From Arcicella rosea (GTDB taxonomy: Bacteria; Bacteroidota; Bacteroidia; Cytophagales; Spirosomataceae): a stretch of 64,000 nucleotides of DNA. A program made the position numbers and the translations under genes. The notes under the pieces are model-generated. The model saw nothing but the letters and a program-made list of their open reading frames with translations. It searched no databases and was not told where the DNA came from. Below are positions 18,655 to 26,564 of the stretch, piece after piece. The stretch spans positions 62,001 to 126,000 of the forward strand of contig NZ_JBEUMS010000015.1 in NCBI RefSeq assembly GCF_040543805.1. The letters run 5' to 3'. Every line of letters begins with the position of its first letter. Position 1 is the first letter of the stretch.

Positions 18655-18849
18655 TTATGCTTGAACTGCATAACCTTCTACAACCATTTTACCTTTGTAA
18701 AACAAGTTTCCTTCAAATACGTGAGCACGGTGACGTAAGTGAATTTCACCAGTTGTTGGATCTGTAGTGATTGTTTTTGGAGTTCCAAAATCGTGTGAAC
18801 GTCTTTTATCTCTACGAGTTGTCGAGTGTCTGCGTTTAGGATGTGCCAT
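18655..18849 (-). CDS. rpmF: 50S ribosomal protein L32, zinc-free form
   Basis: A 64-residue protein beginning MAHPKRRHSTTRRDKRRSHD, the L32 N-terminus. It has no cysteine, so it is the form without a zinc ribbon. Located between DUF177 and plsX as in most bacteria. Confidence 0.96.
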   Translation of the reverse strand: MAHPKRRHSTTRRDKRRSHDFGTPKTITTDPTTGEIHLRHRAHVFEGNLFYKGKMVVEGYAVQA

Positions 18850-18919
18850 TTGCTTATTTCTTTATTTTATGATTCTTTATTTATTTAAAAATGTGATTTG
18901 CATGTATGGAAGCAAATCA

Positions 18920-19549
18920 TTAATTATTGTTCAATTTCTTTAAAATTGCCCAACGTGGGTCAATTTCTGGTTCATCTTCGTTTGTCTGCTCTTCATCGTC
19001 ATCATCTTCTGAATCTGCGGTTGAAGTAGAATAAACAATTTCACCTTCGTCATCATCTTCCCAAACTAAATCTTCAAAGTCTTCGTCTGAATCATCATCT
19101 TCATCAAAATCTGATAAAAATGTTTGTTCTTCAACTTGAAAACGGGGATGAAGCTTTTTCATTGGTATTTGTAAGCCAATGAATTCATAAATATCTTGGG
19201 CTACATTGATATACTGTGTGTTTCTATCAATAAGCATCAATTCATCTGAAATCTCTTCTGTATGGTCAGAAAACTTTAATATCATTTTCTGAGTAATATC
19301 TACAGGAAAATCAAAAGTATCTAAACTACGATCACAAGTTAGTTCTACAGAACCTACAATATGATACAATAATTGTATCATTACTTCCGATTTATCTAAG
19401 GTAACAGTTGCCTTGAAATGCCCTTTTTCGATTAAATCTTGCTCTAATGCCGCAAAGAAATCATCTCCTCCTTCAAATTCATGCACATAATGCTTGTTTT
19501 CAAGGCGGAAGATGTCAATCTTAAATGTATTTAATATGCTCTTTTTCAC
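18920..19549 (-). CDS. DUF177 (YceD-like) protein
   Basis: A 209-residue protein in the standard position before rpmF. It contains the DUF177 core (VGSVELTCDRSLDTFDFPVD, EEISDELMLID, QIPMKKLHPRF) and a long acidic tail of Asp and Glu. The start is GTG 19549: the ATG 10 bases upstream is out of frame, and the promoter box 22 bases before the GTG supports it. In other bacteria the family acts with the 23S rRNA/ribosome. Confidence 0.88.
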   Translation of the reverse strand: MKKSILNTFKIDIFRLENKHYVHEFEGGDDFFAALEQDLIEKGHFKATVTLDKSEVMIQLLYHIVGSVELTCDRSLDTFDFPVDITQKMILKFSDHTEEISDELMLIDRNTQYINVAQDIYEFIGLQIPMKKLHPRFQVEEQTFLSDFDEDDDSDEDFEDLVWEDDDEGEIVYSTSTADSEDDDDEEQTNEDEPEIDPRWAILKKLNNN

Positions 19550-19570
19550 TTGGTTTCATCGAAAAGACTG

Positions 19571-19601
19571 CAAAATTAGGGACTATTTTTTACAATGACA
19601 A
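19571..19601 (-). promoter_or_regulatory. Promoter of the DUF177-rpmF-plsX-fabH-efp-accB-accC operon
   Basis: Minus-strand -7 box TAATTTTG (19571-19578) and a -33 TTG (19599-19601) separated by 20 bases, matching the Bacteroidetes primary sigma factor pattern. Confidence 0.65.
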
Positions 19602-19664
19602 GTATTGAACAAAATATTACAAGTACTTATTGGCAAATATCTTTTCGCTAGCGACCTTTGTTCT

Positions 19665-20330
19665 ATGAAACAAATTATTAAAAACAACCTTTTTTACTTT
19701 AGCTTGTATGCAATTGTTTGGCTTTTGGTGCTGATTTGGGTATTAATGCACAGCAAATTCGAGCAAATGGTATTTATTAATCAACGCAATAGTTTGTGGG
19801 CAGATTACTTTTTTCAAGGGGCAACACAATTAGGAGAAGGTTGGTTTTTTGTTGCTATTATTTTAGTTTACTTATTTATTAGTTATGATAAAGCTTTAAT
19901 GTTAACCGCATCGCTGGCTTTAAGTTCATTACTTTCATCATCATTAAAGCTGAGTTTTGATACACTTCGTCCGCTTAGTTTTTTTGCAGATAAGCATGTC
20001 AACTGGCATTTTGTAGAAGGTTTACAAATTAATATTCATTTGAGTTTCCCATCAGGGCATACCACTACAGCCTTTGCGATTTTCACTTTGCTGACAATCT
20101 TCCTTTACAACAAAAAATGGTCTTTACTCTTTCTATTGCTGGCTTGTTTGGCTGGTTATTCAAGATGTTATTTATTTCAGCATTTTCCTGAAGATGTTTT
20201 GGCAGGCTCGGTAATTGGTACTTTCAGTAGCCTTGTGGTTTATGTCTTAATCAACAGGATGTTAGAAAATAATCCGAAAGAGTGGCATAAACGGAAATTA
20301 CTCAGTCAAAAAAAAATCCTGAACCAGTAA
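19665..20330 (+). CDS. PAP2-family membrane phosphatase
   Basis: About 221 residues from ATG 19665 (a start at 19605 is in frame but would overlap the promoter region). Six hydrophobic segments and all three PAP2 motifs: KLSFDTLRP, FPSGHTTTAF, and SRCYLFQHFPEDV. Such enzymes dephosphorylate undecaprenyl pyrophosphate, phosphatidic acid or related lipids at the outer face of the inner membrane. A near-consensus box GACCTTTG lies a few bases before the ATG. The terminator overlaps the last codons. Confidence 0.88.
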   Translation: MKQIIKNNLFYFSLYAIVWLLVLIWVLMHSKFEQMVFINQRNSLWADYFFQGATQLGEGWFFVAIILVYLFISYDKALMLTASLALSSLLSSSLKLSFDTLRPLSFFADKHVNWHFVEGLQINIHLSFPSGHTTTAFAIFTLLTIFLYNKKWSLLFLLLACLAGYSRCYLFQHFPEDVLAGSVIGTFSSLVVYVLINRMLENNPKEWHKRKLLSQKKILNQ

Positions 20331-20345
20331 TGATTCAGGATTTTC
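20311..20345 (+). terminator. Bidirectional terminator between PAP2 gene and metX
   Basis: Stem AATCCTGAA (20315-20323) / TTCAGGATT (20334-20342), with A's before and T's after. The stem begins inside the last codons of the PAP2 gene and ends six bases before the convergent metX stop. Confidence 0.8.
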
Positions 20346-20347
20346 GA

Positions 20348-21451
20348 TTAATGAATTGCTAAGTTTTTCTTTTCCAACTTCTTGAAAAAATCATACATTG
20401 GATTGACATCCAACTTCACAAATTTTTGCCAAAGTTTAATGGCTTTAGTAATTAATTGGCTTTCAATCAAAAAGCCATCGTGACCGTATAAAGAATCTAA
20501 GGCTTGAAAAGTAGCCCCAGGAATGTGTTTCGCTAAAAATGCTTGTTCATTAATTGGGAAAAGTGCGTCAGATTTAATTCCCATTACCAACGTTTTTGCT
20601 TTAATCTGTGAAAGTGCTTGAATTGCACCACCTCTGCCACGCCCCACATCTTGCGAATCCATCACTTGTGAAAGTACAAAATAAGAATAAGCATTAAAAC
20701 GCTGCGCTAACTTTTCACCTTGATAACGCTGATAACTTGTTGCACGATGTACTTTGCCCAAAGGCTCGTCGTTTCTTGCTTGCGTTACGCCATAGGTTTC
20801 ATAGTTTCTGTATGAAATCAAAGCAGTAGCACGAGCAGCCTTCATGCCTTCAATTCCAGCTTGTGGATTACTTTCTTTCCAAGTAGGGTCAACTTCAATC
20901 GACATCCTTTGTGATTCATTAAAAGCAATTCCCCAAGGTGAATGTTGAGCATTAGTCGCAATTAAAATCAGGTTTTCAATCAAATCAGGTTGAGAAATTG
21001 CCCATTCTACACATTGTTGTCCACCTAAAGAACCACCAATACAAGTTCTAATTCGATTAATTCCGAGATGTTCACGAAGTAAATCGAATGAATTCACAAT
21101 ATCTCTAATGGTAATAAATGGAAAAGTATGATAATAAGGTTCGCCAGTATTTGGATTGATAGAAAGCGGGCCAGTACTTCCATAATGCGAACCTAAAACA
21201 TTCACACAAATGATAAATTGCTTATCTGGGTCGAAAAGTTTACCTCTTCCTACCAAACCTTGCCACCAATCTTCTACATCTTGACTACCCGTAAAGGCAT
21301 GACAAACCCAAACTACATTAGAGCAGTCTTCGTTCATCTTACCCAAAGATTGATATGCTAGTTCAATTTCTGGTAAAACTCCTCCCGCTTCTAATGCGAA
21401 GGCTTTGTTATATTTAAAAAGATTATTCAATGGATAAAAAATGAGCACCAA
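20348..21451 (-). CDS. metX: Homoserine O-acetyltransferase
   Basis: An alpha/beta-hydrolase enzyme of methionine synthesis that transfers acetyl from acetyl-CoA to homoserine. The catalytic serine is in TCIGGSLGGQQCVEW; an aspartate lies in VMGIKSDALFPI and the histidine in LDSLYGHDGFLIE; the early motif VWVCHAFTGSQDVEDWW is typical. No ATG precedes the conserved region: the first in-frame ATG is codon 39. Translation must start at TTG 21451, GTG 21448 or TTG 21430; I list the longest. It lies downstream of a SAM-responsive leader and a small ORF. Confidence 0.94.
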   Translation of the reverse strand: MVLIFYPLNNLFKYNKAFALEAGGVLPEIELAYQSLGKMNEDCSNVVWVCHAFTGSQDVEDWWQGLVGRGKLFDPDKQFIICVNVLGSHYGSTGPLSINPNTGEPYYHTFPFITIRDIVNSFDLLREHLGINRIRTCIGGSLGGQQCVEWAISQPDLIENLILIATNAQHSPWGIAFNESQRMSIEVDPTWKESNPQAGIEGMKAARATALISYRNYETYGVTQARNDEPLGKVHRATSYQRYQGEKLAQRFNAYSYFVLSQVMDSQDVGRGRGGAIQALSQIKAKTLVMGIKSDALFPINEQAFLAKHIPGATFQALDSLYGHDGFLIESQLITKAIKLWQKFVKLDVNPMYDFFKKLEKKNLAIH

Positions 21452-21477
21452 TACTCTTTTTGGGTGAAACCTTTATT

Positions 21478-21735
21478 TTAAGCAATCAAAAGCTCGTTAT
21501 TTAATAATTGCTTTTCCAAGTCCTCGAAATTCTCTTCATATTCCCAATACATCAATCTACCATGCGGACCTGTAACTAAAATATATTTCTCAGAAATAGA
21601 TTGAATACGCTCGATAGCGACAATTTTCACCATTTTCTGTGGCACAGTTACTTCTTCAACAATTTCCTTATTGCTGGCGTCGAAACCATGAACAATTAGA
21701 TAATTGCCCGTTGTAAGTTTAATAAATTTTGACAT
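21478..21735 (-). CDS. Small conserved-looking protein between SAM riboswitch and metX
   Basis: An 85-residue protein from ATG 21735 (MSKFIKLTTGNYLIVHGFD). The frame is open further upstream to TTG 21870, but that part would be translated from riboswitch leader and is probably not coding. It is acidic at the C-terminus (YWEYEENFEDLEKQLL). I recognise no domain. It ends 26 bases before the first metX start, so both are probably under SAM control. Confidence 0.55.
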   Translation of the reverse strand: MSKFIKLTTGNYLIVHGFDASNKEIVEEVTVPQKMVKIVAIERIQSISEKYILVTGPHGRLMYWEYEENFEDLEKQLLNNELLIA

Positions 21736-21879
21736 AAAGCTGAAAAGTTTGGTCACGAAAAAATCATGACGATAAACGAAAATAAATCGTAAACCTGACG
21801 AATACTTTACAGCATGAAAAATGACTGGGAGAGTAATCGTAATTGGTTTATATTTCCTAAAAAAGCCCAATAATCAGCT

Positions 21880-21972
21880 ATCTATTTTAGGTAGGAATTA
21901 GCACCTTGCCTTTACGAGCGGTAGGTTGCCAGAAGTTCATAGAGCCTATTCTCTCCCTTCTTCTTTATAAAT
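21880..21972 (-). promoter_or_regulatory. SAM-I (S-box type) riboswitch
   Basis: On the minus strand the leader contains the hallmark blocks of the SAM-I aptamer in order: a GGCTCTATGAACTT segment running into CTGGCAACC (21924-21932), a P3-like stem, then AAGGTGCTAATTCC (GGTGCTAATTCC at 21894-21905). A P4 helix AGGT/ACCT and a P1 helix ATTTAT (21967-21972) / ATAGAT (21880-21885) can be drawn. It lies upstream of an 85-residue ORF and metX, a methionine gene, which is the expected regulon. The expression platform is not clear: a weak AGCT/GGCT hairpin with six T follows P1. Confidence 0.8.
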
Positions 21973-22023
21973 CAATTACTCCGATGAGGCTGAAAACCTC
22001 GGAAGAAAATTGACTTGATGATG

Positions 22024-22055
22024 CAAAGTAAAACCTCAATGCTGGGAAATGCAAA
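22024..22055 (-). promoter_or_regulatory. Promoter of the metX leader
   Basis: Minus-strand TTACTTTG (22024-22031; one mismatch to TAnnTTTG) with TTTG 20 bases upstream (22052-22055). A stable hairpin (TCAATT...AATTGA, enclosing CCGAGG...) lies between it and the aptamer. Confidence 0.5.
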
Positions 22056-22181
22056 TTTTTTGATGATTCTCGTTGAAGATTCTTCTTTCAAAAGCTAAAT
22101 TCAAAGCATTCATTAAGCTTTGATAGTTTGATTTATACAGATAATTTCCAAGCCAAAGTATAAATAAAGGAGTTTTTAAAA

Positions 22182-22189
22182 TAACTTTG
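22182..22189 (+). promoter_or_regulatory. -7 box upstream of nadB
   Basis: TAACTTTG matches TAnnTTTG exactly; the resulting leader is about 60 bases and holds a small hairpin CGGC-AA-GCCG followed by five T (22235-22249). Confidence 0.5.
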
Positions 22190-22256
22190 CTTATTCGTGA
22201 CATTAAAATTGTACATTAACTTATAAAATGCGGGCGGCAAGCCGTTTTTCATCATT

Positions 22257-23843
22257 ATGCCCCAATACGACTTTTTAGTTATCGGCTCAGGCATTGCAGG
22301 GCTTTCTTATACAGCAAAAATTGCTTCTTATTTTGAAGAAAAAGGTCAAGATGTTAAAATAGCGATTCTTACCAAAACTGTTGAAGAAGAAAGTAATACA
22401 AAATATGCACAAGGGGGTATTGCTACTGTTTGGAAAGATGATGATTCGTTTGAAAAACATATCAATGATACGATGGTGGCAGGTGATTTTATGTCTGATA
22501 AAAGAGCCGTTGAAATTGTTGTAACCGAAGCTCCTGAACGCTTAAAAGAACTGATTTCTTATGGCACTAATTTCGATAAAAAGAATGATGGTACTTATGA
22601 TTTAGTGAAAGAAGGTGGACATTCTGACCAAAGAATTTTACATCATAAAGACTCAACAGGAAATGAAATTGAAAGAGCACTTTTAGAAAAAGTAAAGTCT
22701 TTCAAAAGTGTTGATTTCTTCACGCATTACTTTGCTATCGACTTAATTACGCAACACCATTTAGGCGAAAAAGTAACGAAAGATACGCCTGATAAAAAAT
22801 GCTTCGGTGCTTATATCCTAAATACTTTTACCGGAAAAACTGAAACTTTTTTAGCCAAAACAACTCTTTTGGCTACTGGAGGAATCGGTCAGGTTTATCA
22901 AAGTACGACGAACCCAACGATTGCAACTGGCGATGGTATTGCTATGGCATATCGTGCAAAGGGTCTAGTTGAAGGAATGGAATTCATTCAGTTTCACCCT
23001 ACTTCTTTGTATCAACCTGGCAAAAAACCTTCTTTTTTAATTTCTGAAGCTTTACGTGGGCATGGTGGTATTCTGAAAAATATTGATGAAACTACTTTCA
23101 TGGAAAAATATGACGAACGTCTTTCGCTTGCACCTAGAGATATTGTCGCCAGAGCGATTGACTCTGAAATGAAAAAGAATGGAGTTGACCATGTTTACTT
23201 GGATACTCGTCATTTAGACAGTGAGGATTTCAAACATCATTTCCCAATGATTTATGAGTATTGTAAGGAAAATCTTGGTTTGGAAATTACCGAAAAAGAT
23301 ATGATTCCAGTGGTGCCAGCTCAGCATTATCTTTGTGGGGGAATCAAAGTAAATGAGTATTCGCAGACTAATATTAATTACTTATTTGCTGCTGGCGAAT
23401 GTTCTTCAACAGGATTGCACGGTGCTAATCGTTTGGCATCAAATTCTTTACTTGAAGCCATTGTTTATGCGCATAGAGCTTTCTTGAAATCCATCGAAAC
23501 CTTTGAAGAAAACATCCTTCCAAACAATATTCCAGATTGGAACGATGAGGGAACTACGCATCCAGAAGAACTAGTTTTGGTAACAGAAATGGCTAGGGAA
23601 TTAGAATCTATCATGAGTAATTATGTGGGTATCGTAAGAACTGACCGACGACTAAAAAGAGCTTATGACCGCTTGGAATTGATTTATATAGAGCACGAAG
23701 AACTTTATCGACAATCAAAAATTTCCGTTCAAATCAATGAACTTAGAAATATGATTAATGTAGCTTATTTGGTTATTAAAGATGCTAGAGCTCGTAAAGA
23801 AAACCGAGGCTTACATTATAATCTTGATAACATTAAAAATTAA
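22257..23843 (+). CDS. nadB: L-aspartate oxidase
   Basis: A 528-residue flavoprotein that oxidises aspartate to iminoaspartate for NAD synthesis. The FAD-binding start is FLVIGSGIAGLSYTAKIA; the family motifs SNTKYAQGGIA, EGGHSDQRILHH, EFIQFHPTSLY and GANRLASNSLLEA follow. The C-terminal helical domain is complete. The other quinolinate genes (nadA, nadC) are not adjacent. Divergent from the metX leader and closed by a strong terminator. Confidence 0.96.
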   Translation: MPQYDFLVIGSGIAGLSYTAKIASYFEEKGQDVKIAILTKTVEEESNTKYAQGGIATVWKDDDSFEKHINDTMVAGDFMSDKRAVEIVVTEAPERLKELISYGTNFDKKNDGTYDLVKEGGHSDQRILHHKDSTGNEIERALLEKVKSFKSVDFFTHYFAIDLITQHHLGEKVTKDTPDKKCFGAYILNTFTGKTETFLAKTTLLATGGIGQVYQSTTNPTIATGDGIAMAYRAKGLVEGMEFIQFHPTSLYQPGKKPSFLISEALRGHGGILKNIDETTFMEKYDERLSLAPRDIVARAIDSEMKKNGVDHVYLDTRHLDSEDFKHHFPMIYEYCKENLGLEITEKDMIPVVPAQHYLCGGIKVNEYSQTNINYLFAAGECSSTGLHGANRLASNSLLEAIVYAHRAFLKSIETFEENILPNNIPDWNDEGTTHPEELVLVTEMARELESIMSNYVGIVRTDRRLKRAYDRLELIYIEHEELYRQSKISVQINELRNMINVAYLVIKDARARKENRGLHYNLDNIKN

Positions 23844-23855
23844 TCATACTTATAC

Positions 23856-23897
23856 AAAAAAGCCTGACGAAGTATTTACAGCGTCAGGCTTTTTTTA
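23856..23897 (+). terminator. Bidirectional terminator between nadB and the nucleoside transporter
   Basis: Stem AGCCTGACG (23861-23869) / CGTCAGGCT (23882-23890), five A before and seven T after, 12-base loop. Confidence 0.92.
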
Positions 23898-23913
23898 TGT
23901 AATAATCATATTC

Positions 23914-25155
23914 TTAGAGAAGTAATCCCGCTAAAGTTGCAGACAAATAACTTGCTAAAGTACCACAAATCAAGGCTTTGAAACCTAATTTTGCTAAATC
24001 CGTTCTGCGTTCAGGAGCTAACTCCCCGATACCACCAATCTGAATTGCCACCGAACTAAAATTCGCAAATCCACACAAAGCAAAACTTGTAATAGCCAAT
24101 GTTTTAGCATCAAGTGTTTCTTTCAATTTTACTAAATCCAGATAAGCAACAAATTCGTTTACTACCATTTTTGTCCCCATCAAAGCACCAGCAACTTGCG
24201 TGTCTTTAGCAGGTACACCCATTGCCCATGCAAAAACAGAGAAAACATTTCCTAAAAGGAAGTTCATGCTAAGGTTTGGCATTCCGAAAACGTAGAACCC
24301 AATATGCCATAAAATTGAATCAATTAAAGCAATCAGAGCGATGAAACCAATCAACATTGCAATTACATTAAAACCAACTTTTAATCCTTCAGAAGCACCA
24401 GAAGCAATAGCATCTACTAAATTAGAATGTACTTTTTTGATTTCAAGCTGAACAAACCCCTGTGTTTCAGACTTTTCCGTTTCTGGGTAAACGATTTTAG
24501 AAATAACCAAAGCACCCGGAGCAGCCATAATACTTGCCGCCAAAAGGTACGAAGCGGGTACTCCTAATTTGATATAAGTAGCCATTACGCCCCCAGCAAT
24601 ACAGGCAAAACTTCCCGTCATCGAGGCCAATAATTCAGATTTCGTCATTCCTTTTAAATAAGGTTTAATCATAATCTGAGCCTCTACTTGTCCAACAAAA
24701 GCCGAAGCCGCATTTGAAAGCGCCTCTGCCCCACTTACTCCCATTAGCCAGTGCATACCTTTTGCCAAAACGGCAATGACTCTTTGCATAATACCAAGAT
24801 GGTAAAGAATATTTACCAACACAGCTACAAATACAATAGTAGGAATTACTTTGAAAAAGAACACAAAATCATGTCCTGGACCAAACGCTTTTGTCATCAA
24901 TTCTGGTTGAACCAAAGAACTAAAAACAAATTCTGCACCCTTATCAGCTTTTTCAAGTAACTGATTTACCATCTCTCCTAACTTTGTAAAGAGTGTTTTT
25001 CCTATATCAGTTCGTAAAATAAAAACTGCCAAACCAAACTGTAAAGCCAAACCAACACCGACGGTGCGGTAATTGATTGCTTTTCTATTATTCGACATCA
25101 AATAGGCAATTCCTAAAATTAATACAATTCCAATAAGTCCTGTGAAACGTTCCAT
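23914..25155 (-). CDS. Concentrative nucleoside transporter, NupC family
   Basis: About 413 residues from ATG 25155 (TTG 25161 also in frame). Roughly ten membrane segments, with the CNT motifs GVSGAEALSNAASAFVGQVEA, cut here as GAEALSNAASAFVGQ, plus MTGSFACIAGGVMATYI and LCGFANFSSVAIQIGG. The family imports nucleosides with sodium or protons. Sequence does not show specificity. Single gene, convergent with nadB. Confidence 0.92.
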   Translation of the reverse strand: MERFTGLIGIVLILGIAYLMSNNRKAINYRTVGVGLALQFGLAVFILRTDIGKTLFTKLGEMVNQLLEKADKGAEFVFSSLVQPELMTKAFGPGHDFVFFFKVIPTIVFVAVLVNILYHLGIMQRVIAVLAKGMHWLMGVSGAEALSNAASAFVGQVEAQIMIKPYLKGMTKSELLASMTGSFACIAGGVMATYIKLGVPASYLLAASIMAAPGALVISKIVYPETEKSETQGFVQLEIKKVHSNLVDAIASGASEGLKVGFNVIAMLIGFIALIALIDSILWHIGFYVFGMPNLSMNFLLGNVFSVFAWAMGVPAKDTQVAGALMGTKMVVNEFVAYLDLVKLKETLDAKTLAITSFALCGFANFSSVAIQIGGIGELAPERRTDLAKLGFKALICGTLASYLSATLAGLLL

Positions 25156-25323
25156 GTACAAAGTGTTAATACCAAATCTTTTATGTGGTTGTTGAATGAA
25201 AAGTTAAAGATAAGGGAAAAAAGACGAAAGGCGATACTTGCAAAAAACTAAAAGATACTTAGCATTTGATTTTGGATTTTTACAAGATTGAAATATGTGT
25301 CTTCATCCATATAAAACCTACAA

Positions 25324-25869
25324 TTAAATTCCCAAACGCTTTCTTAATTCAGTAATATGTGCGGTGTGATGTCTGCCATGCCAAGAATACATCCCGGTAA
25401 CTGTTCGAAGTGAATTGGCTTGTTGCGTAGCAGGATGAACAAATGTTCTTTCAAATTGTTCTTCTGTCATCGACTTTAATAATACAATCCATCGCTTATG
25501 AAGTACTTCTAATAAAGTCAACGACCATTCGATAGGTCCATTTTTTCCATCTTCTAATTCTGCCCAAAATTGTTCTTCATAAGGTCTAATGGTTGGAGTA
25601 TCCTCTGTCAATGCTAATTTAAAACGACAATAGGCATTTATATGTGAATCTGCTACATGATTTACGGTTTGTCTCAGCGTCCAACCTTCTGGGCGATAAG
25701 GCAATTCCAATTGTTCTTCGCTCAAACTATCAACCGCTTTTTTTAATAAAGTAGGTAACGCTTCAATATCTTCAATCCAAGATTTCAATAAATCATCAGT
25801 GATTTCATTGGGTTTCTTAAATACTCCGATAGGGTAACGCATTTGCTCTAAGGATAGATTTTCCATCAT
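25324..25869 (-). CDS. DinB-fold bacillithiol-transferase-like protein (BstA/YfiT)
   Basis: A 181-residue protein with the YfiT/BstA family pattern: MRYPIGVFKKPNEIT at the start, the metal-ligand helix TLRQTVNHVADSHINAY, and the C-terminal histidines WHGRHHTAHITELRKR. Family members are metal-dependent thiol transferases that attach bacillithiol to electrophiles; bacillithiol is known in this phylum. Two adjacent ATG codons (25869, 25866) are possible starts. Confidence 0.85.
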   Translation of the reverse strand: MMENLSLEQMRYPIGVFKKPNEITDDLLKSWIEDIEALPTLLKKAVDSLSEEQLELPYRPEGWTLRQTVNHVADSHINAYCRFKLALTEDTPTIRPYEEQFWAELEDGKNGPIEWSLTLLEVLHKRWIVLLKSMTEEQFERTFVHPATQQANSLRTVTGMYSWHGRHHTAHITELRKRLGI

Positions 25870-26564
25870 ATTATTTTGTTATTGTTTTCGAATACAAGAT
25901 AATCTAAAATTTGATTGATAAAATCATGAAGTGTTATTTTCCAAAGAATTAAGTAGTTTAACTTATAAGTACTTATATAAAAAAAACTAGATTGAAGAGC
26001 TTGATTAAAAGGAAAACTTTTATCACTTTTCAGCATGACTTTTTACCACTCTTGGAAGAATTATATTTATTATAAAATTTTAACTAAATATACTTTCTTC
26101 CTTCTAATTAATTAATAATTTTTAAAAATTATGTTTGGCGTTTTAAATAAATTCATTATAATCGTACTTAGAAATCAACGAAAAGCAAAATAAAAAACTG
26201 TATTTGGGCATTTCTTAAAAACTCTTTAAATTTTGCATTAAGTATAATTTCTTATATCAAAAAACACAGCAAACTAAAACAACAATTACTCGACTTCCGA
26301 AAGTCGGACAAAGCATTACTAATTCCTTTATTTGATTACTTCCAAAAACAACACTTCAATTTATACCATATTTCATTAAATCACATTTCCACTTTTAATC
26401 AAAAAGTGTAGTGATAGTTCCTATTGTTTTGATACAGATTTAAAATTTTATTCCTGAGAAATCATTTTAGCCTTTGACCCAAAATCACTGGCCTGATATA
26501 CTATTTCCTTTATCAAAAGCAATTGAATTAAATAGAATTACCAACCATATAACAACAAACATTT
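25870..26564. other. Non-coding AT-rich leader between bstA-like gene and susC
   Basis: 695 bases without a credible gene. It holds a small hairpin CGACTT-CCGA-AAGTCG near 26291-26306 and a promoter-like TTAGCCTTTG near 26468, one base off the -7 spacing, about 85 bases before susC. Nothing else was recognised. Confidence 0.5.

Noticed and set aside
13760..19549. Horizontal island
   Set aside because: Gene order DUF177-rpmF-plsX-fabH-efp-accB-accC is a normal core arrangement.
21736..21870. Longer N-terminus of the small protein before metX (start TTG 21870)
   Set aside because: It would begin at the end of the riboswitch and its codons look like leader; ATG 21735 is better.
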